NCBI RefSeq assembly: GCF_010093045.1
Contig: NZ_CP048115.1
Span: forward strand, 3,162,001-3,226,000
DNA: 64,000 bases
Source: Mucilaginibacter sp. 14171R-50
GTDB taxonomy: Bacteria > Bacteroidota > Bacteroidia > Sphingobacteriales > Sphingobacteriaceae
Reading direction: 5' to 3'
A program made the translations under genes and the position numbers. Shown here piece by piece: positions 1 through 8,535 of the stretch. Under the pieces are notes generated by a model that was given only the letters and a program-made list of their open reading frames with translations, did no database searches and was not told the origin of the DNA. Position 1 is the first letter of the stretch. Each line of letters begins with the position of its first letter.

Positions 1-890
1 CCGAAAATGTTGGTGAGCAATTTATGCGCGTCCTGTATTTCGGCAACCTCGTGATAGCCGCGGCCAAAAAATGCGCTGGCAGCCAGTATCAATATTGCCG
101 CGTTTACAAAAAAGGCCAGGTTAAGTGCAATGGTGGTATCCCAAAAATTATATCGTATAGCATTTTTTACGCCTGCTTCGCTGCGGTCTATCTTGCGCGT
201 TTGCACCAGCGACGAGTGCAGGTACAGGTTATGCGGCATTACCGTAGCGCCAATAATGCCTATAGCAATGTAAAGTGCCTGGTTATTCAGCGTGGTGGGG
301 ATAAAGCCCCTTGCAATATCTACCACATCGGGCTTTACAATAAACATTTGAGCCAAAAATGCTATGCCTACCACAAATATCAGCGATATGATAAAGCCTT
401 CCAGTTTTCGCATGCCCTTATTTAACAGGAAAAGTAGCAACAAGGTGTCGAGCAAGGTTATGGATACGCCCCAGATCAACGGCAGGCCAAACAGCAGGTT
501 TAAGCCGATGGCCATACCAATGATCTCGGCCAGGTCGCAAGCGATGATGGCTATCTGGGCCAATATGTAAAGGCAAAAATTAATAAAGCGCGGATAGGTA
601 TGTTTTGATGCCTGTGCAAGATCCAGCCCCCTGACGATACCCAGCCTAACCGCCAGATTTTGTAAAAGCAGCGCAATCATGTTTGACAACAGCAAAACCC
701 AGATCAATTTATACCCAAACTGGCTGCCCGCGGCCAGGTCGGTTGCCCAGTTACCCGGATCCATGTAACCAACGCTTACCAGGTAAGCAGGCCCTAAAAA
801 CGAGAGTAATTTGCGCCAGCCGGTCTTGTTTTCGGTTGTTACGGTATTGTGAACATTTCCTAACGAATGGTTATCGTGTGTTGTTGTCAT
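1..890 (-). CDS. mntH: Nramp-family Mn2+/Fe2+ transporter MntH (3' end outside window)
   Basis: Proton-coupled divalent metal (Mn2+/Fe2+) importer of the inner membrane. Reading the minus strand from the ATG at 890 gives 296 residues before the window ends. The metal-site motif DPGN lies near residue 44 and the second signature MPHNLYLHSS near residue 226, and several hydrophobic helices follow each other as in Nramp proteins. About 100-150 C-terminal residues should lie outside the window. The start codon overlaps the stop of the upstream regulator gene in an ATGA, so the two are translationally coupled. Manganese rather than iron is inferred from the pairing with a DtxR/MntR-type regulator. 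Confidence 0.95.
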   Translation of the reverse strand, partial: MTTTHDNHSLGNVHNTVTTENKTGWRKLLSFLGPAYLVSVGYMDPGNWATDLAAGSQFGYKLIWVLLLSNMIALLLQNLAVRLGIVRGLDLAQASKHTYPRFINFCLYILAQIAIIACDLAEIIGMAIGLNLLFGLPLIWGVSITLLDTLLLLFLLNKGMRKLEGFIISLIFVVGIAFLAQMFIVKPDVVDIARGFIPTTLNNQALYIAIGIIGATVMPHNLYLHSSLVQTRKIDRSEAGVKNAIRYNFWDTTIALNLAFFVNAAILILAASAFFGRGYHEVAEIQDAHKLLTNIF

Positions 891-1537
891 AAAGCTATCA
901 GCAGGTTGTTTGCCACATCGCGGCTAATTTGTATTTCCTTGTTATCTATATCCAGTATCACGGCGTTATCGTACTTTATTATTTCTTTTACGGTAACCCT
1001 TTTGCCGATGGTAAGCCCCTGTTTCTCCAGGTATTGTAAAAATGCCGAAGAATGCTCCCTAACGCCCGATATTGTGCCACTGGCATTAACAGCAATTGCA
1101 GAAATGGGTTTCAGATCGTTCTTTTTAAAGTTGCCGTTGCTATCGGGTATGGGGTCGCCATGCGGGTCGCGGGTGGGGAAGCCCATGAAGGCATCGAGGC
1201 GGTCAATTAACTCGTTCGAGGAAATGTGTTCCATTTCTTCGGCCATTTCATGCACCTCATCCCATTTGAAGTTTAGCTTTTCAACTAAAAAGTATTCCCA
1301 TAGCCGATGCCGCCGGATAATGTTTACCGCAACCTTTTCGCCGGTTTTGGTTAACGTAACCCCCTGGTAGCGGGTGTAATTGATCAGTAGCTTTTCGGCA
1401 AGCTTCCTCAGCATATCGGTTACCGACGATGCTTTGGTGGCCAGCTCGGCCGCTATTTGGTTAGTGCTTACACTTTCGGCTATCATTGATAGCTTATAAA
1501 TAGCTTTCAGGTAGTTTTCTTCTGCTAAAGTATACAT
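887..1537 (-). CDS. mntR: DtxR/MntR-family metal-dependent transcriptional repressor
   Basis: Metal-responsive DNA-binding repressor of 216 residues, the normal length for DtxR-type proteins. The N-terminal winged helix (about residues 1-65) is followed by the dimerisation and metal domain with HRLWE near residue 77 and DPHGDPIP near 124, and a C-terminal FeoA/SH3-like domain. It sits directly upstream of mntH with a 4-base stop/start overlap, so it very likely controls that transporter and itself. A 20-bp palindrome (1557-1576) and a -7 box (1543-1550) lie just upstream. Whether it senses Mn or Fe cannot be told from sequence alone. Confidence 0.92.
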   Translation of the reverse strand: MYTLAEENYLKAIYKLSMIAESVSTNQIAAELATKASSVTDMLRKLAEKLLINYTRYQGVTLTKTGEKVAVNIIRRHRLWEYFLVEKLNFKWDEVHEMAEEMEHISSNELIDRLDAFMGFPTRDPHGDPIPDSNGNFKKNDLKPISAIAVNASGTISGVREHSSAFLQYLEKQGLTIGKRVTVKEIIKYDNAVILDIDNKEIQISRDVANNLLIAL

Positions 1538-1542
1538 TTATA

Positions 1543-1550
1543 CAAATCTA
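1543..1550 (-). promoter_or_regulatory. -7 promoter box of mntR, 5 nt before ATG
   Basis: Exact TAnnTTTG (TAGATTTG) on the minus strand, separated from the mntR ATG by only TATAA. The transcript would start at or within a few bases of the start codon. No convincing -33 TTTG at the usual distance was seen. Confidence 0.6.
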
Positions 1551-1556
1551 ATAATT

Positions 1557-1576
1557 TTTTTAGTTGTGTCTAAAAA
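1557..1576. promoter_or_regulatory. Putative MntR/DtxR operator palindrome
   Basis: Perfect 7-bp arms TTTTTAG and CTAAAAA separated by 6 bases, located just upstream of the mntR -7 box. DtxR-family operators typically have the form TTAGG-N-CCTAA, so half-sites ending in TAG/CTA fit. Its position in the promoter spacer suits autorepression of mntR-mntH. The assignment is inference. Confidence 0.55.
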
Positions 1577-1629
1577 TACAAATTAAAATCAAATAAGTTT
1601 TGCATAAATAGTTTTAAAAAAAATTATAT

Positions 1630-1658
1630 TTTGTGAGATGCATAATGCTTTATATTTG
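1630..1658 (+). promoter_or_regulatory. Bacteroidota promoter of the lrp-like gene
   Basis: TTTG at 1630-1633 and TATATTTG at 1651-1658 with a 17-base spacer match the -33/-7 consensus of the phylum. The ATG follows 8 bases after the -7 box, so the leader is about 0-4 bases. Confidence 0.7.
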
Positions 1659-1666
1659 CACGTACC

Positions 1667-2137
1667 ATGGCTCAAGAATTAGACAAAATAGACCTTCAGA
1701 TACTAAAAATTTTACAGGAGAACGGCCGCATAACAAACTTGCAGCTTTCAAATGAAATAGGCTTATCGCCCGCGCCAACTTTAGAAAGAGTGCGTAAACT
1801 GGAAAATGCCGCGTTTATAAAAAGCTATCATGCCCTGGTAGATGAAGAAAAACTTGGGCTGGGTATTAAAACCTTTATACAGATATCCCTGGATTTTCAT
1901 CAAAAAAATACTATTCAAACTTTTTTAGATGAAATACAAACCATTAAAGAAATAACAGAGTGTCATCATGTTACGGGCCAGTGCGACTTTTTACTGAAGG
2001 TGTATGTACGGGACATTAAATCGTACGAACAACTGATCATGGAAAAGATAAGCCGTATTACAGTGGTTAAAACTTTCCAAACCATGATGATCATGAGCAC
2101 CAGCAAAAAAGAACCGATAGTGCCGCTTGAATATTAG
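1667..2137 (+). CDS. Lrp/AsnC-family transcriptional regulator
   Basis: Amino-acid-responsive global or local regulator of 156 residues, the standard family length. The N-terminal helix-turn-helix (about residues 5-60, with the segment around NLQLSNEIGLSPAPTLERV) is followed by a RAM effector-binding and oligomerisation domain (about residues 70-145). It has its own promoter directly in front of the ATG and is transcribed divergently from mntR. No neighbouring amino-acid gene identifies its target. Confidence 0.93.
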   Translation: MAQELDKIDLQILKILQENGRITNLQLSNEIGLSPAPTLERVRKLENAAFIKSYHALVDEEKLGLGIKTFIQISLDFHQKNTIQTFLDEIQTIKEITECHHVTGQCDFLLKVYVRDIKSYEQLIMEKISRITVVKTFQTMMIMSTSKKEPIVPLEY

Positions 2138-2167
2138 TTTTGAATGTGCAGATATGCAGATTTCAGA

Positions 2168-2198
2168 TGTGCAGGTGAACTCAAAACTCGCCTGCACA
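2168..2198. terminator. Bidirectional terminator between lrp-like gene and ung
   Basis: TGTGCAGG and CCTGCACA arms, extendable by three more pairs, followed by TTTTTAG on the plus strand. It lies between two convergent genes. Confidence 0.6.
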
Positions 2199-2259
2199 TT
2201 TTTAGTTTTATAGCTCTTAACCCCGCATCTGCATATTTGAACATTTGAAATTCGCACAT

Positions 2260-2940
2260 CTACAATTGCCAATCAATCGGCTTTTTCCCCTGTTTTACCA
2301 GGAAATCATTAGTTTTTGAGAACGGTTTCGACCCAAAGAACCCGCCGTGGCTAACCGCTAATGGTGATGGGTGAGTGGATTTAATGATCAGGTGGTTGTT
2401 GTCAGGGTTGATTAGGGCGGCTTTTGATTGGGCGTAGGCCCCCCAAAGTATAAACACTATACCTTTCTTCTCGTCGGATAAGGTTTTGATAGCTGCGTCA
2501 GTAAACTTTTCCCAACCCTTTTTTTGGTGTGAGCCGGCCGTTGCAGCCCTAACTGTTAAGGTAGCGTTTAATAACAGCACGCCTTGCTCGGCCCATTTGG
2601 TGAGGTCGCCGGTTTGGGGGATATGGAAGCCCGGGATATCGGTTGATAGTTCCTTATATATGTTTTTTAACGACGGCGGCACGGCCACTCCCTGTTGTAC
2701 CGAAAACGACAAGCCGTGTGCCTGGTGCGGGCCATGATAGGGATCCTGGCCCAATATCACAACCTTAACATCGTCAAAAGGTGTAATGTTAAAGGCGTTA
2801 AAAATGTCGGCATTTTTGGGGTAAATAATGTGGCCGTTGTCTTTCTCGGTTTTAAGGAAAGCTTTAAGGGTGTGCATGTACGGCTTTTCAAACTCTGCGC
2901 TTAAATGTTCCTTCCAAGATGGGTGTAATTCTCCTGCCAT
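2260..2940 (-). CDS. ung: Uracil-DNA glycosylase
   Basis: Removes uracil from DNA as the first step of base-excision repair. The 226 residues contain the family-1 catalytic motif GQDPYHG (residues 64-70, with the water-activating Asp66) and the DNA-intercalating motif HPSPLA starting at His190. Length and motifs are those of a complete enzyme. It is a single gene converging on the Lrp-like gene with a hairpin between them; the start is the ATG at 2940. Confidence 0.97.
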   Translation of the reverse strand: MAGELHPSWKEHLSAEFEKPYMHTLKAFLKTEKDNGHIIYPKNADIFNAFNITPFDDVKVVILGQDPYHGPHQAHGLSFSVQQGVAVPPSLKNIYKELSTDIPGFHIPQTGDLTKWAEQGVLLLNATLTVRAATAGSHQKKGWEKFTDAAIKTLSDEKKGIVFILWGAYAQSKAALINPDNNHLIIKSTHPSPLAVSHGGFFGSKPFSKTNDFLVKQGKKPIDWQL

Positions 2941-3014
2941 AAATATTAATACTGGTGTTTTATTTAGCTTACAAATAACGATATTTGCACACTGTTTTTA
3001 TACTAATACAAATT

Positions 3015-3569
3015 ATGTCGAATATAGTTAGGTTAATTGTTGCTTGTGTTATAATGGGTGCCGGGGTTACATTCTGCGCCTTTGGTTTTTGGGGATGGGG
3101 GATACTGATATTTTTATTAGGCGGTATTACGTTGCTTACCTTCTTTTTTAATGAGAATATGCTGCTTGCCCAATTTTATCTGCGCCGCGAAAACTCAGAA
3201 AAGGCCGAAGCAGCCCTGCTTAAAATAACCGACTATGAAAAACAACTTTACAAAAGCCAGCATGGTTATTACAACCTGTTAATTGGTTTAATAGAATCGC
3301 GCAAGGCTCCGTTAAAATCAGAGAAATACTTCAAGAAAGCCCTTCAACTGGGCATGGGCATGTCGCACAATATTGCGCTGGCCAAATTAAGCCTTGCTGG
3401 TATATCAATGGCAAAACGCAACAAACGCGAGGCCGAGATGTATTTGAAAGAGGCAGCAAAGGATGACAAGAACAAGCTACTTGCCGACCAGATAAAGATG
3501 ATGAAGGGCCAGATGTCGCAAATGGATAAGCAGCAGGTAGTGCGCGGCGGGTTCCGTCAAAAATTCTAA
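3015..3569 (+). CDS. Membrane-anchored TPR-like protein of unknown function
   Basis: I do not recognise a named family. The 184 residues begin with two adjacent hydrophobic helices (about residues 5-45, rich in Gly and aromatic residues), followed by a soluble helical part with repeated Glu/Lys/Ala-rich helices (around EKAEAALLKI, SEKYFKKALQLG and EAEMYLKEAAK) spaced like tetratricopeptide repeats. This suggests an inner-membrane protein with a cytoplasmic TPR-like scaffold. The ATG at 3015 is preferred over an upstream in-frame TTG at 2985. It is divergent from ung. Confidence 0.8.
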   Translation: MSNIVRLIVACVIMGAGVTFCAFGFWGWGILIFLLGGITLLTFFFNENMLLAQFYLRRENSEKAEAALLKITDYEKQLYKSQHGYYNLLIGLIESRKAPLKSEKYFKKALQLGMGMSHNIALAKLSLAGISMAKRNKREAEMYLKEAAKDDKNKLLADQIKMMKGQMSQMDKQQVVRGGFRQKF

Positions 3570-3586
3570 AAAGAAACAATAAACGC

Positions 3587-3817
3587 TTATTTTTCGTTCA
3601 GGTGGCTGAAGTAATCAGGCTCTGATGAGCTGGTTTTCGATGGCTCGATGTGCCTGTCGATGATATGGCTGTAATAACCATGATCTGCATCTGGTTCGGC
3701 AGGTTTTGATACCTCAACTATTTTTAGCAGGCTGCGGATAAACGACAGGTCGAAATTGCTCCTGTTCAGTTTTATCAGGTATTCGTTTTCGGTTATTTCA
3801 AGGATTGAATTAGTCAT
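3587..3817 (-). CDS. Small hypothetical protein (76 aa)
   Basis: A 76-residue polar protein without signal peptide or membrane segment. The N-terminal half (ILEITENEYLIKLNR) looks like a short beta-alpha fold, and the C-terminal half is rich in Ser, Pro, His and Tyr. It converges on the TPR-like gene, with 17 bases between the two stop codons. The ATG at 3817 is preferred over an upstream TTG. Function unknown; coding status rests on length and position only. Confidence 0.55.
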   Translation of the reverse strand: MTNSILEITENEYLIKLNRSNFDLSFIRSLLKIVEVSKPAEPDADHGYYSHIIDRHIEPSKTSSSEPDYFSHLNEK

Positions 3818-4060
3818 GGTATTCAATTATAGTGTGTACGGTATAAAATTCAATAACTACTATTAATTGAAAGTTGTGCTTGCTTTACCTTTTTGTTAAG
3901 AAATTTGGAAAATCTGGGGAGTTCATATTGATGGTTCATAGTTCATAGCCAATAGCCTCATTACTGTGGAGCGATAGGGACGTGGCAATCTTCGACGTGC
4001 ATATCGCCGACTTTTCTATCGAAGATGCTACGCACGCAACGACGCGCGGAGAGTTAAAAC
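3818..4060. other. Intergenic region with a decayed repeat
   Basis: No gene seen. Around 3968-4050 is a degenerate sequence (GCGATAGGGACGTGGCAATCTT and the mirrored part near 4015-4030) that resembles the dispersed hairpin repeats found elsewhere in the window, but the arms no longer pair well. Confidence 0.4.
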
Positions 4061-4090
4061 AAAAAAGTGCGCTGTTTAGCGCACTTTTTT
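4061..4090. terminator. lysS terminator
   Basis: Perfect 13-bp arms (AAAAAAGTGCGCT and its complement) around a 4-base loop, giving a T-run on both strands. It lies just downstream of the lysS stop. Confidence 0.85.
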
Positions 4091-4126
4091 GTTTTATAAA
4101 GTTCTTACTATGAATCTAGAACTAAT

Positions 4127-5848
4127 CTATTCAAACCACTTCATTACCTCTTCTTTTGTCGGCATGGCGATGTCCAGCTTTAGTTTCTTGCGCATCCCGC
4201 CAAGATCGTTGAACACCTTGTTTGGGTTGCCGGCTTTGAGTTCTTCAACGCTGTTAAAGCCCATTTTATTAAGCACGGGCACCCATCCTGCGGGCACGCC
4301 TATCTTAATAAAATCTTCCGGGGTGGCTACTTTGGCTTTCTTTTCCGGGCGCATCTGAGGGAAGAACAACACTTCCTGTATGGTGCTTTGATTGGTCATC
4401 AGCATCACTAAACGGTCGATACCAATGCCCAGGCCCGATGTTGGCGGCATCCCGTATTCAAGGGCGCGTAAAAAGTCGTCGTCCATGGCCATAGCCTCGT
4501 CATCGCCGCGGCCGGCCAGTACCAGTTGTTCTTCTAAACGCTCGCGCTGGTCGATCGGGTCATTTAACTCCGAATAAGCGTTAGCTATCTCTTTACCATT
4601 AACAAACAACTCAAAACGCTCTACCAAACCGTCTTTAGTACGGTGCTTTTTAGCAAGCGGCGTCATCTCAATGGGATAGTCGGTAATATAGGTTGGCTGT
4701 ATCAGGTTATGCTCAACCTTAGCGCTGAATATCTCGTCTATCAGTTTGCCTTTGCCCATGCTGGCATCCACCTCGATGGCCAAATCAGCGCATACTTTAC
4801 GCAGGCCTGTTTCGTCCATGGCAGATACATCTATACCGGTATATTTCAAGATAGAATCGTACATCGACAGCTTTTCGTACGGGCCCGCAAAGTTTATCTC
4901 ATTTTGGCCTACCTGTACCACGGGCACGCCGTGCACAGCTTTAGCAACGGTTTCTAAACATTCTTCAACCATGGCCATCATCCATACATAATCTTTGTAA
5001 GCTACGTATATCTCCATGGCGGTAAACTCGGGGTTGTGGGTGCGGTCCATACCCTCGTTACGGAACATCTTACCAAATTCATATACCCCATCAAAACCGG
5101 CTACAATAAGGCGTTTCAGGTAAAGTTCGTTGGCGATGCGTAAAAACAGCGGCATATCCAGCGTGTTGTGATGCGTGGCAAAAGGCCGCGCTGCAGCACC
5201 GCCGTGCACAGGCTGTAGTATAGGCGTTTCAACCTCCATCCAGCCCTGCGCGTTAAAATAGGCACGCATGCTGCTGATCACCTTTGAGCGGTTGATAAAG
5301 ATGTTTTTATATTCAGGATTAACCGTTAAATCTACATAACGCTGGCGGTAACGCATTTCGGGGTCGGTAAAGCCGTCGTGTATGGTGCCGTCGTCTTCGC
5401 GTTTTACAACCGGCAGCGGCTTCAACGACTTAGAAAGTACAGTAAGCTCTTCTGTATGTACCGATATTTCGCCGGTTTGCGTTAAAAAAACAAACCCTTT
5501 AACGCCTACATAATCGCCTATATCCAAAAGCTTTTTAAATACGGTATTATAAAGCGTTTTATCTTCGCCGGGACAAATATCATCTCGTTTAATATAGATC
5601 TGAACGCGGCCGGTACTGTCCTGCAATTCAAAAAAGGAGGCACTGCCCATAATGCGGCGAGTCATGATACGGCCTGCAATTACAACCTGTTTATACTTAT
5701 CCGGCTCGGCTTCAAAATTGTCATTAATGTCCTGTGCCCATGCGGTCACATCAAAAGCTTCGGCAGGATAGGGATTTATGCCCAGTTCGCGTAGATCATT
5801 TAACGATTTGCGACGTTGTATCTCCTGTTCGGATAGTGCATTACTCAT
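4127..5848 (-). CDS. lysS: Lysyl-tRNA synthetase, class II
   Basis: Charges tRNA-Lys in the cytoplasm. The 573 residues hold an N-terminal OB-fold anticodon-binding domain (about 55-160), class II motif 2 ([15 protein letters not shown]) and motif 3 ([13 protein letters not shown]). About 65 residues follow motif 3, including a helical segment ([18 protein letters not shown]) that looks like a helix-hairpin-helix; E. coli LysS lacks it, and I recall it as usual in Bacteroidota (unverified). A TATTTTTG -7 box lies at 5877-5884, giving a leader of about 25 bases. Confidence 0.97.
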   Translation of the reverse strand: MSNALSEQEIQRRKSLNDLRELGINPYPAEAFDVTAWAQDINDNFEAEPDKYKQVVIAGRIMTRRIMGSASFFELQDSTGRVQIYIKRDDICPGEDKTLYNTVFKKLLDIGDYVGVKGFVFLTQTGEISVHTEELTVLSKSLKPLPVVKREDDGTIHDGFTDPEMRYRQRYVDLTVNPEYKNIFINRSKVISSMRAYFNAQGWMEVETPILQPVHGGAAARPFATHHNTLDMPLFLRIANELYLKRLIVAGFDGVYEFGKMFRNEGMDRTHNPEFTAMEIYVAYKDYVWMMAMVEECLETVAKAVHGVPVVQVGQNEINFAGPYEKLSMYDSILKYTGIDVSAMDETGLRKVCADLAIEVDASMGKGKLIDEIFSAKVEHNLIQPTYITDYPIEMTPLAKKHRTKDGLVERFELFVNGKEIANAYSELNDPIDQRERLEEQLVLAGRGDDEAMAMDDDFLRALEYGMPPTSGLGIGIDRLVMLMTNQSTIQEVLFFPQMRPEKKAKVATPEDFIKIGVPAGWVPVLNKMGFNSVEELKAGNPNKVFNDLGGMRKKLKLDIAMPTKEEVMKWFE

Positions 5849-5966
5849 ATTGTAAAAAGGGTATTTATTAAGGCTGCAAAAATAGGATTTTTAGGTGAGA
5901 TATGTGAGGCGGGTTATAAGATTGGGCAAAGCAAATTTACTCACCCCGACATCGCTCCGCTTGCCG

Positions 5967-5991
5967 ACCCTCTCTGCTGCGCAAAGAGGGT
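5967..5991. repeat. Intergenic inverted repeat
   Basis: ACCCTCT and AGAGGGT arms around an 11-base loop, with outer CTCAC/GTGAG pairing. It resembles G/C-rich hairpins at 46.1 and 59.9 kb but is too short to assign to a family with confidence. Confidence 0.45.
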
Positions 5992-6033
5992 GTGAGAAGG
6001 CGAAAAAGCAGCTTATCTAATTCACTAATTGAC

Positions 6034-6041
6034 TAAATTTG
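6034..6041 (+). promoter_or_regulatory. -7 box 5 nt before the HAD gene ATG
   Basis: TAAATTTG followed by CACCC and the ATG at 6047, a leaderless arrangement. The in-frame TTG at 6029 lies upstream of this box and so cannot be the start if the box is used. Confidence 0.6.
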
Positions 6042-6046
6042 CACCC

Positions 6047-6730
6047 ATGAATATTAAAGTGATCGCTTTTGATGCCGATGATACCCTCTGGGTTAACGAA
6101 CCTTATTTCAGGCAAACTGAAGAGCAATTTTGCACGCTGTTATCATCGTATGCGTCGCAGCACGAACTGGAGCGCGAATTGCTGAAGATAGAAATAGCCA
6201 ACCTGTCGCTTTATGGATATGGCATAAAGGGATTTGTGCTGTCGATGATTGAAGCGGCCATGAAGATCACCCAAAATACGTTAAGCATTGAAGTGGTGGG
6301 AGAGATCATAGAACTGGGAAGGCAAATGCTTAATCAGCCCATAGAACTGCTTGACGGGGTGGAAGAAGTGCTTGAAACGTTGAAAAGTAAATACCGGCTG
6401 GTAGTGGCCACTAAAGGCGACCTGCTCGACCAGGAACGAAAACTCAAAAAATCGGGACTTAATCCATACTTTCATCATATCGAAATTATGAGCGAAAAGG
6501 ATGATGCCAACTTTCTTAAACTGATAAAACACCTGGATATTAAACCCGACGAACTATTAATGGTGGGCAACTCTCTAAAAAGCGATGTTATGCCGGTGCT
6601 TAATATCGGCGGCCATGCGGTGCACGTGCCTTATCATATCACCTGGGCCCATGAGCAAATTGAGCATAGTATAGATAACGAGCGCTTTAAGAGTGCTGTT
6701 ACTATTAAGGATATCTTAGCGTACCTGTAA
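6047..6730 (+). CDS. HAD-superfamily hydrolase (YjjG-like phosphatase)
   Basis: A 227-residue haloacid-dehalogenase-type phosphatase. Motif I (DADDTLW) carries the nucleophile Asp, motif II is near VVATKGD, and motif IV is MVGNSLKSD. A helical cap (about residues 20-90) marks a type C1 enzyme. Its substrate is probably a small phosphorylated metabolite or nucleotide, which cannot be specified. One base separates its stop from the next gene, so the two form an operon. Confidence 0.88.
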   Translation: MNIKVIAFDADDTLWVNEPYFRQTEEQFCTLLSSYASQHELERELLKIEIANLSLYGYGIKGFVLSMIEAAMKITQNTLSIEVVGEIIELGRQMLNQPIELLDGVEEVLETLKSKYRLVVATKGDLLDQERKLKKSGLNPYFHHIEIMSEKDDANFLKLIKHLDIKPDELLMVGNSLKSDVMPVLNIGGHAVHVPYHITWAHEQIEHSIDNERFKSAVTIKDILAYL

Positions 6731-6731
6731 C

Positions 6732-7355
6732 ATGAAGACAAAAATTGACCTGGAAACCTGGTCCCGCAAACACCATTTCGAATTTTTTAACGCTTTTGAC
6801 GAACCCTTGTTCGGCGCTACTGTAAACATCGATGTAACCATTGCCTACCAAAAGGCTAAGCAACGCGGCATATCATTTTTTTTGTATTATCTGCACTGTA
6901 TTTTAACAGCGGCCAACAAGGTGGAAGAGTTTAAGTATCGTGTGGAAGATGGCGAGGTATATTTATATGATGTGGTGAATACATCAACAACCATTAGCAG
7001 GCCCGATACCACCTTTGGATTTTCGTATATAGATCATCACCCCGATCTGGACCAATTTATTATTGGCGCGCAGGCCGAAATCAAGCGTGTAAAAAGCACC
7101 GTAGGCCTTGAATTGCGGCCTGTATATAATGTTTTACATGTATCGGCTATACCATGGGTAAATTTTACAGCGTTAACGCATGCCCGTAACTTCGCGTTTA
7201 AGGACAGCATGCCCAAGATATCTTTAGGTAAAATAACCGAACTGAACGGTAGAAAGACTATGCCTGTTTCGGTTACGGTACATCACGGCCTGATGGACGG
7301 GCGCCACGTAGGCGAGTTTATTGATACTTTCCAGGAATTGCTTAACAGGCAGTAA
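6732..7355 (+). CDS. Chloramphenicol acetyltransferase-like protein (CatA fold)
   Basis: A 207-residue acetyl-CoA-dependent O-acetyltransferase of the trimeric CAT fold. The family catalytic motif HHxxxDG is present as VHHGLMDGRH near the C-terminus, and PWVNFTALTHA matches the substrate-tunnel region. Such chromosomal CatA homologues are common in Bacteroidota and need not give resistance; the natural acceptor is unknown. It follows the HAD gene after one base, which suggests a shared pathway. Confidence 0.85.
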   Translation: MKTKIDLETWSRKHHFEFFNAFDEPLFGATVNIDVTIAYQKAKQRGISFFLYYLHCILTAANKVEEFKYRVEDGEVYLYDVVNTSTTISRPDTTFGFSYIDHHPDLDQFIIGAQAEIKRVKSTVGLELRPVYNVLHVSAIPWVNFTALTHARNFAFKDSMPKISLGKITELNGRKTMPVSVTVHHGLMDGRHVGEFIDTFQELLNRQ

Positions 7356-7520
7356 CAGCTGCGCAGGTGGGAAAGATCCATCAATGAACCAATGACAGCG
7401 AAGCGAATGATCAATGAGCTCAATAAGCAACCGAAGCGCATAAAGCCGCGTAATACCTTCGCAAGTGCGATATAGATTGTGAAATGTAAATGATATATTT
7501 ACGTATCTGCACCAGTCCAC

Positions 7521-8534
7521 ATGATACTTAAAAGAACCTTTGCTGTAATTTTAATTGCATTAACACTATGGTCCTGTAAAAAGGATGTGGTTTTTGTGCC
7601 CAACTCCGAAAACGGGTTGCCCGGCTTGTGGGAGCAATTAAACGATTTTGAAGGGGTAGGCCGGGTGCGTTCTTTCGGGTTCACTATAGGTAGCAAGGGG
7701 TATGTAATTGGTGGCAATGCCGCCAGCGGTTTTAACTCGGAACTGATCAATGATTTTTGGGAATATAACCCGGCCAATGACAAATGGAAACGCAGGGCGG
7801 ATTACCCCGGCCAGGCAGGCGAATACCTAAAGGGTTTTAGCATTAATGGTAAGGGGTATGTAGGTACGGGCTTTGGCAGGCGTTTAGCTATACCCGGAGA
7901 CGATAAACCACAAAACAACGATTTTTGGGAATACAACCCCGCAACCAATAAGTGGACCCGGAAAGCCGATTTTGCCGGGGGGGAGCGTGAAAACGTAATA
8001 GCTTTTGAAATAGATGGTAAGGGATATATGGGTTTAGGCACTGATAACGACTATAACGCCAGCTTTAAAGATATGTGGAGCTATGACGCTGTAGCGGATA
8101 AGTGGACCCGCGTTGCCGATTACCCGGGAAGCGGAAGCTTTGGCGTAGCAGCGTTTGCCTGTAACGGCAAAGGCTATGCAGGTACAGGCGGGGCGTACCC
8201 TAACATAGCTGCAAAGGATTTCTGGCAATACGACCCTGTTGGCGATAAGTGGACGAAGATGGCCGATTTTCCGGGGAAAGGGAGGGCTTTTAGCGGCCAG
8301 TTTGTGATAGGCGAAAAAGGCTATGTTGGGTTCGGATCTACCCTGACCGAAACCGCTGGCGATTGGTACATGTATGACACGGGCAAAAACAGTTGGCAGA
8401 AGATCACTAATTTTACCGGACCTATCCGTTACGATATGGTTAGCTTCGCGATAAACGGTGTGGGTTACATCGGTACAGGCAACCCCGGCCTGCTAACGGA
8501 TTTTTGGAAATACACCCCCCGCAAAACAGATTAG
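7521..8534 (+). CDS. Kelch-repeat lipoprotein
   Basis: Secreted lipoprotein of 337 residues. The signal peptide ends in a lipobox (LTLWSC, Cys19), and the protein is then built of about six kelch units of about 50 residues, each with a GKGYxGxG strand and a WxYxPxxxKWxxxADxPG segment. It should fold into a six-bladed beta-propeller on the periplasmic or outer surface. Kelch propellers bind partners or sugars; the ligand here is unknown. It faces the convergent CPBP gene with a one-base gap. Confidence 0.88.
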   Translation: MILKRTFAVILIALTLWSCKKDVVFVPNSENGLPGLWEQLNDFEGVGRVRSFGFTIGSKGYVIGGNAASGFNSELINDFWEYNPANDKWKRRADYPGQAGEYLKGFSINGKGYVGTGFGRRLAIPGDDKPQNNDFWEYNPATNKWTRKADFAGGERENVIAFEIDGKGYMGLGTDNDYNASFKDMWSYDAVADKWTRVADYPGSGSFGVAAFACNGKGYAGTGGAYPNIAAKDFWQYDPVGDKWTKMADFPGKGRAFSGQFVIGEKGYVGFGSTLTETAGDWYMYDTGKNSWQKITNFTGPIRYDMVSFAINGVGYIGTGNPGLLTDFWKYTPRKTD

Positions 8535-8535
8535 C

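Noticed and set aside
6732-7355. Mobile antibiotic-resistance gene (cat).
   Set aside because: The gene is in an operon with a HAD hydrolase, base composition is like its neighbours, and no transposase or integron is nearby. It is likely a chromosomal acetyltransferase.
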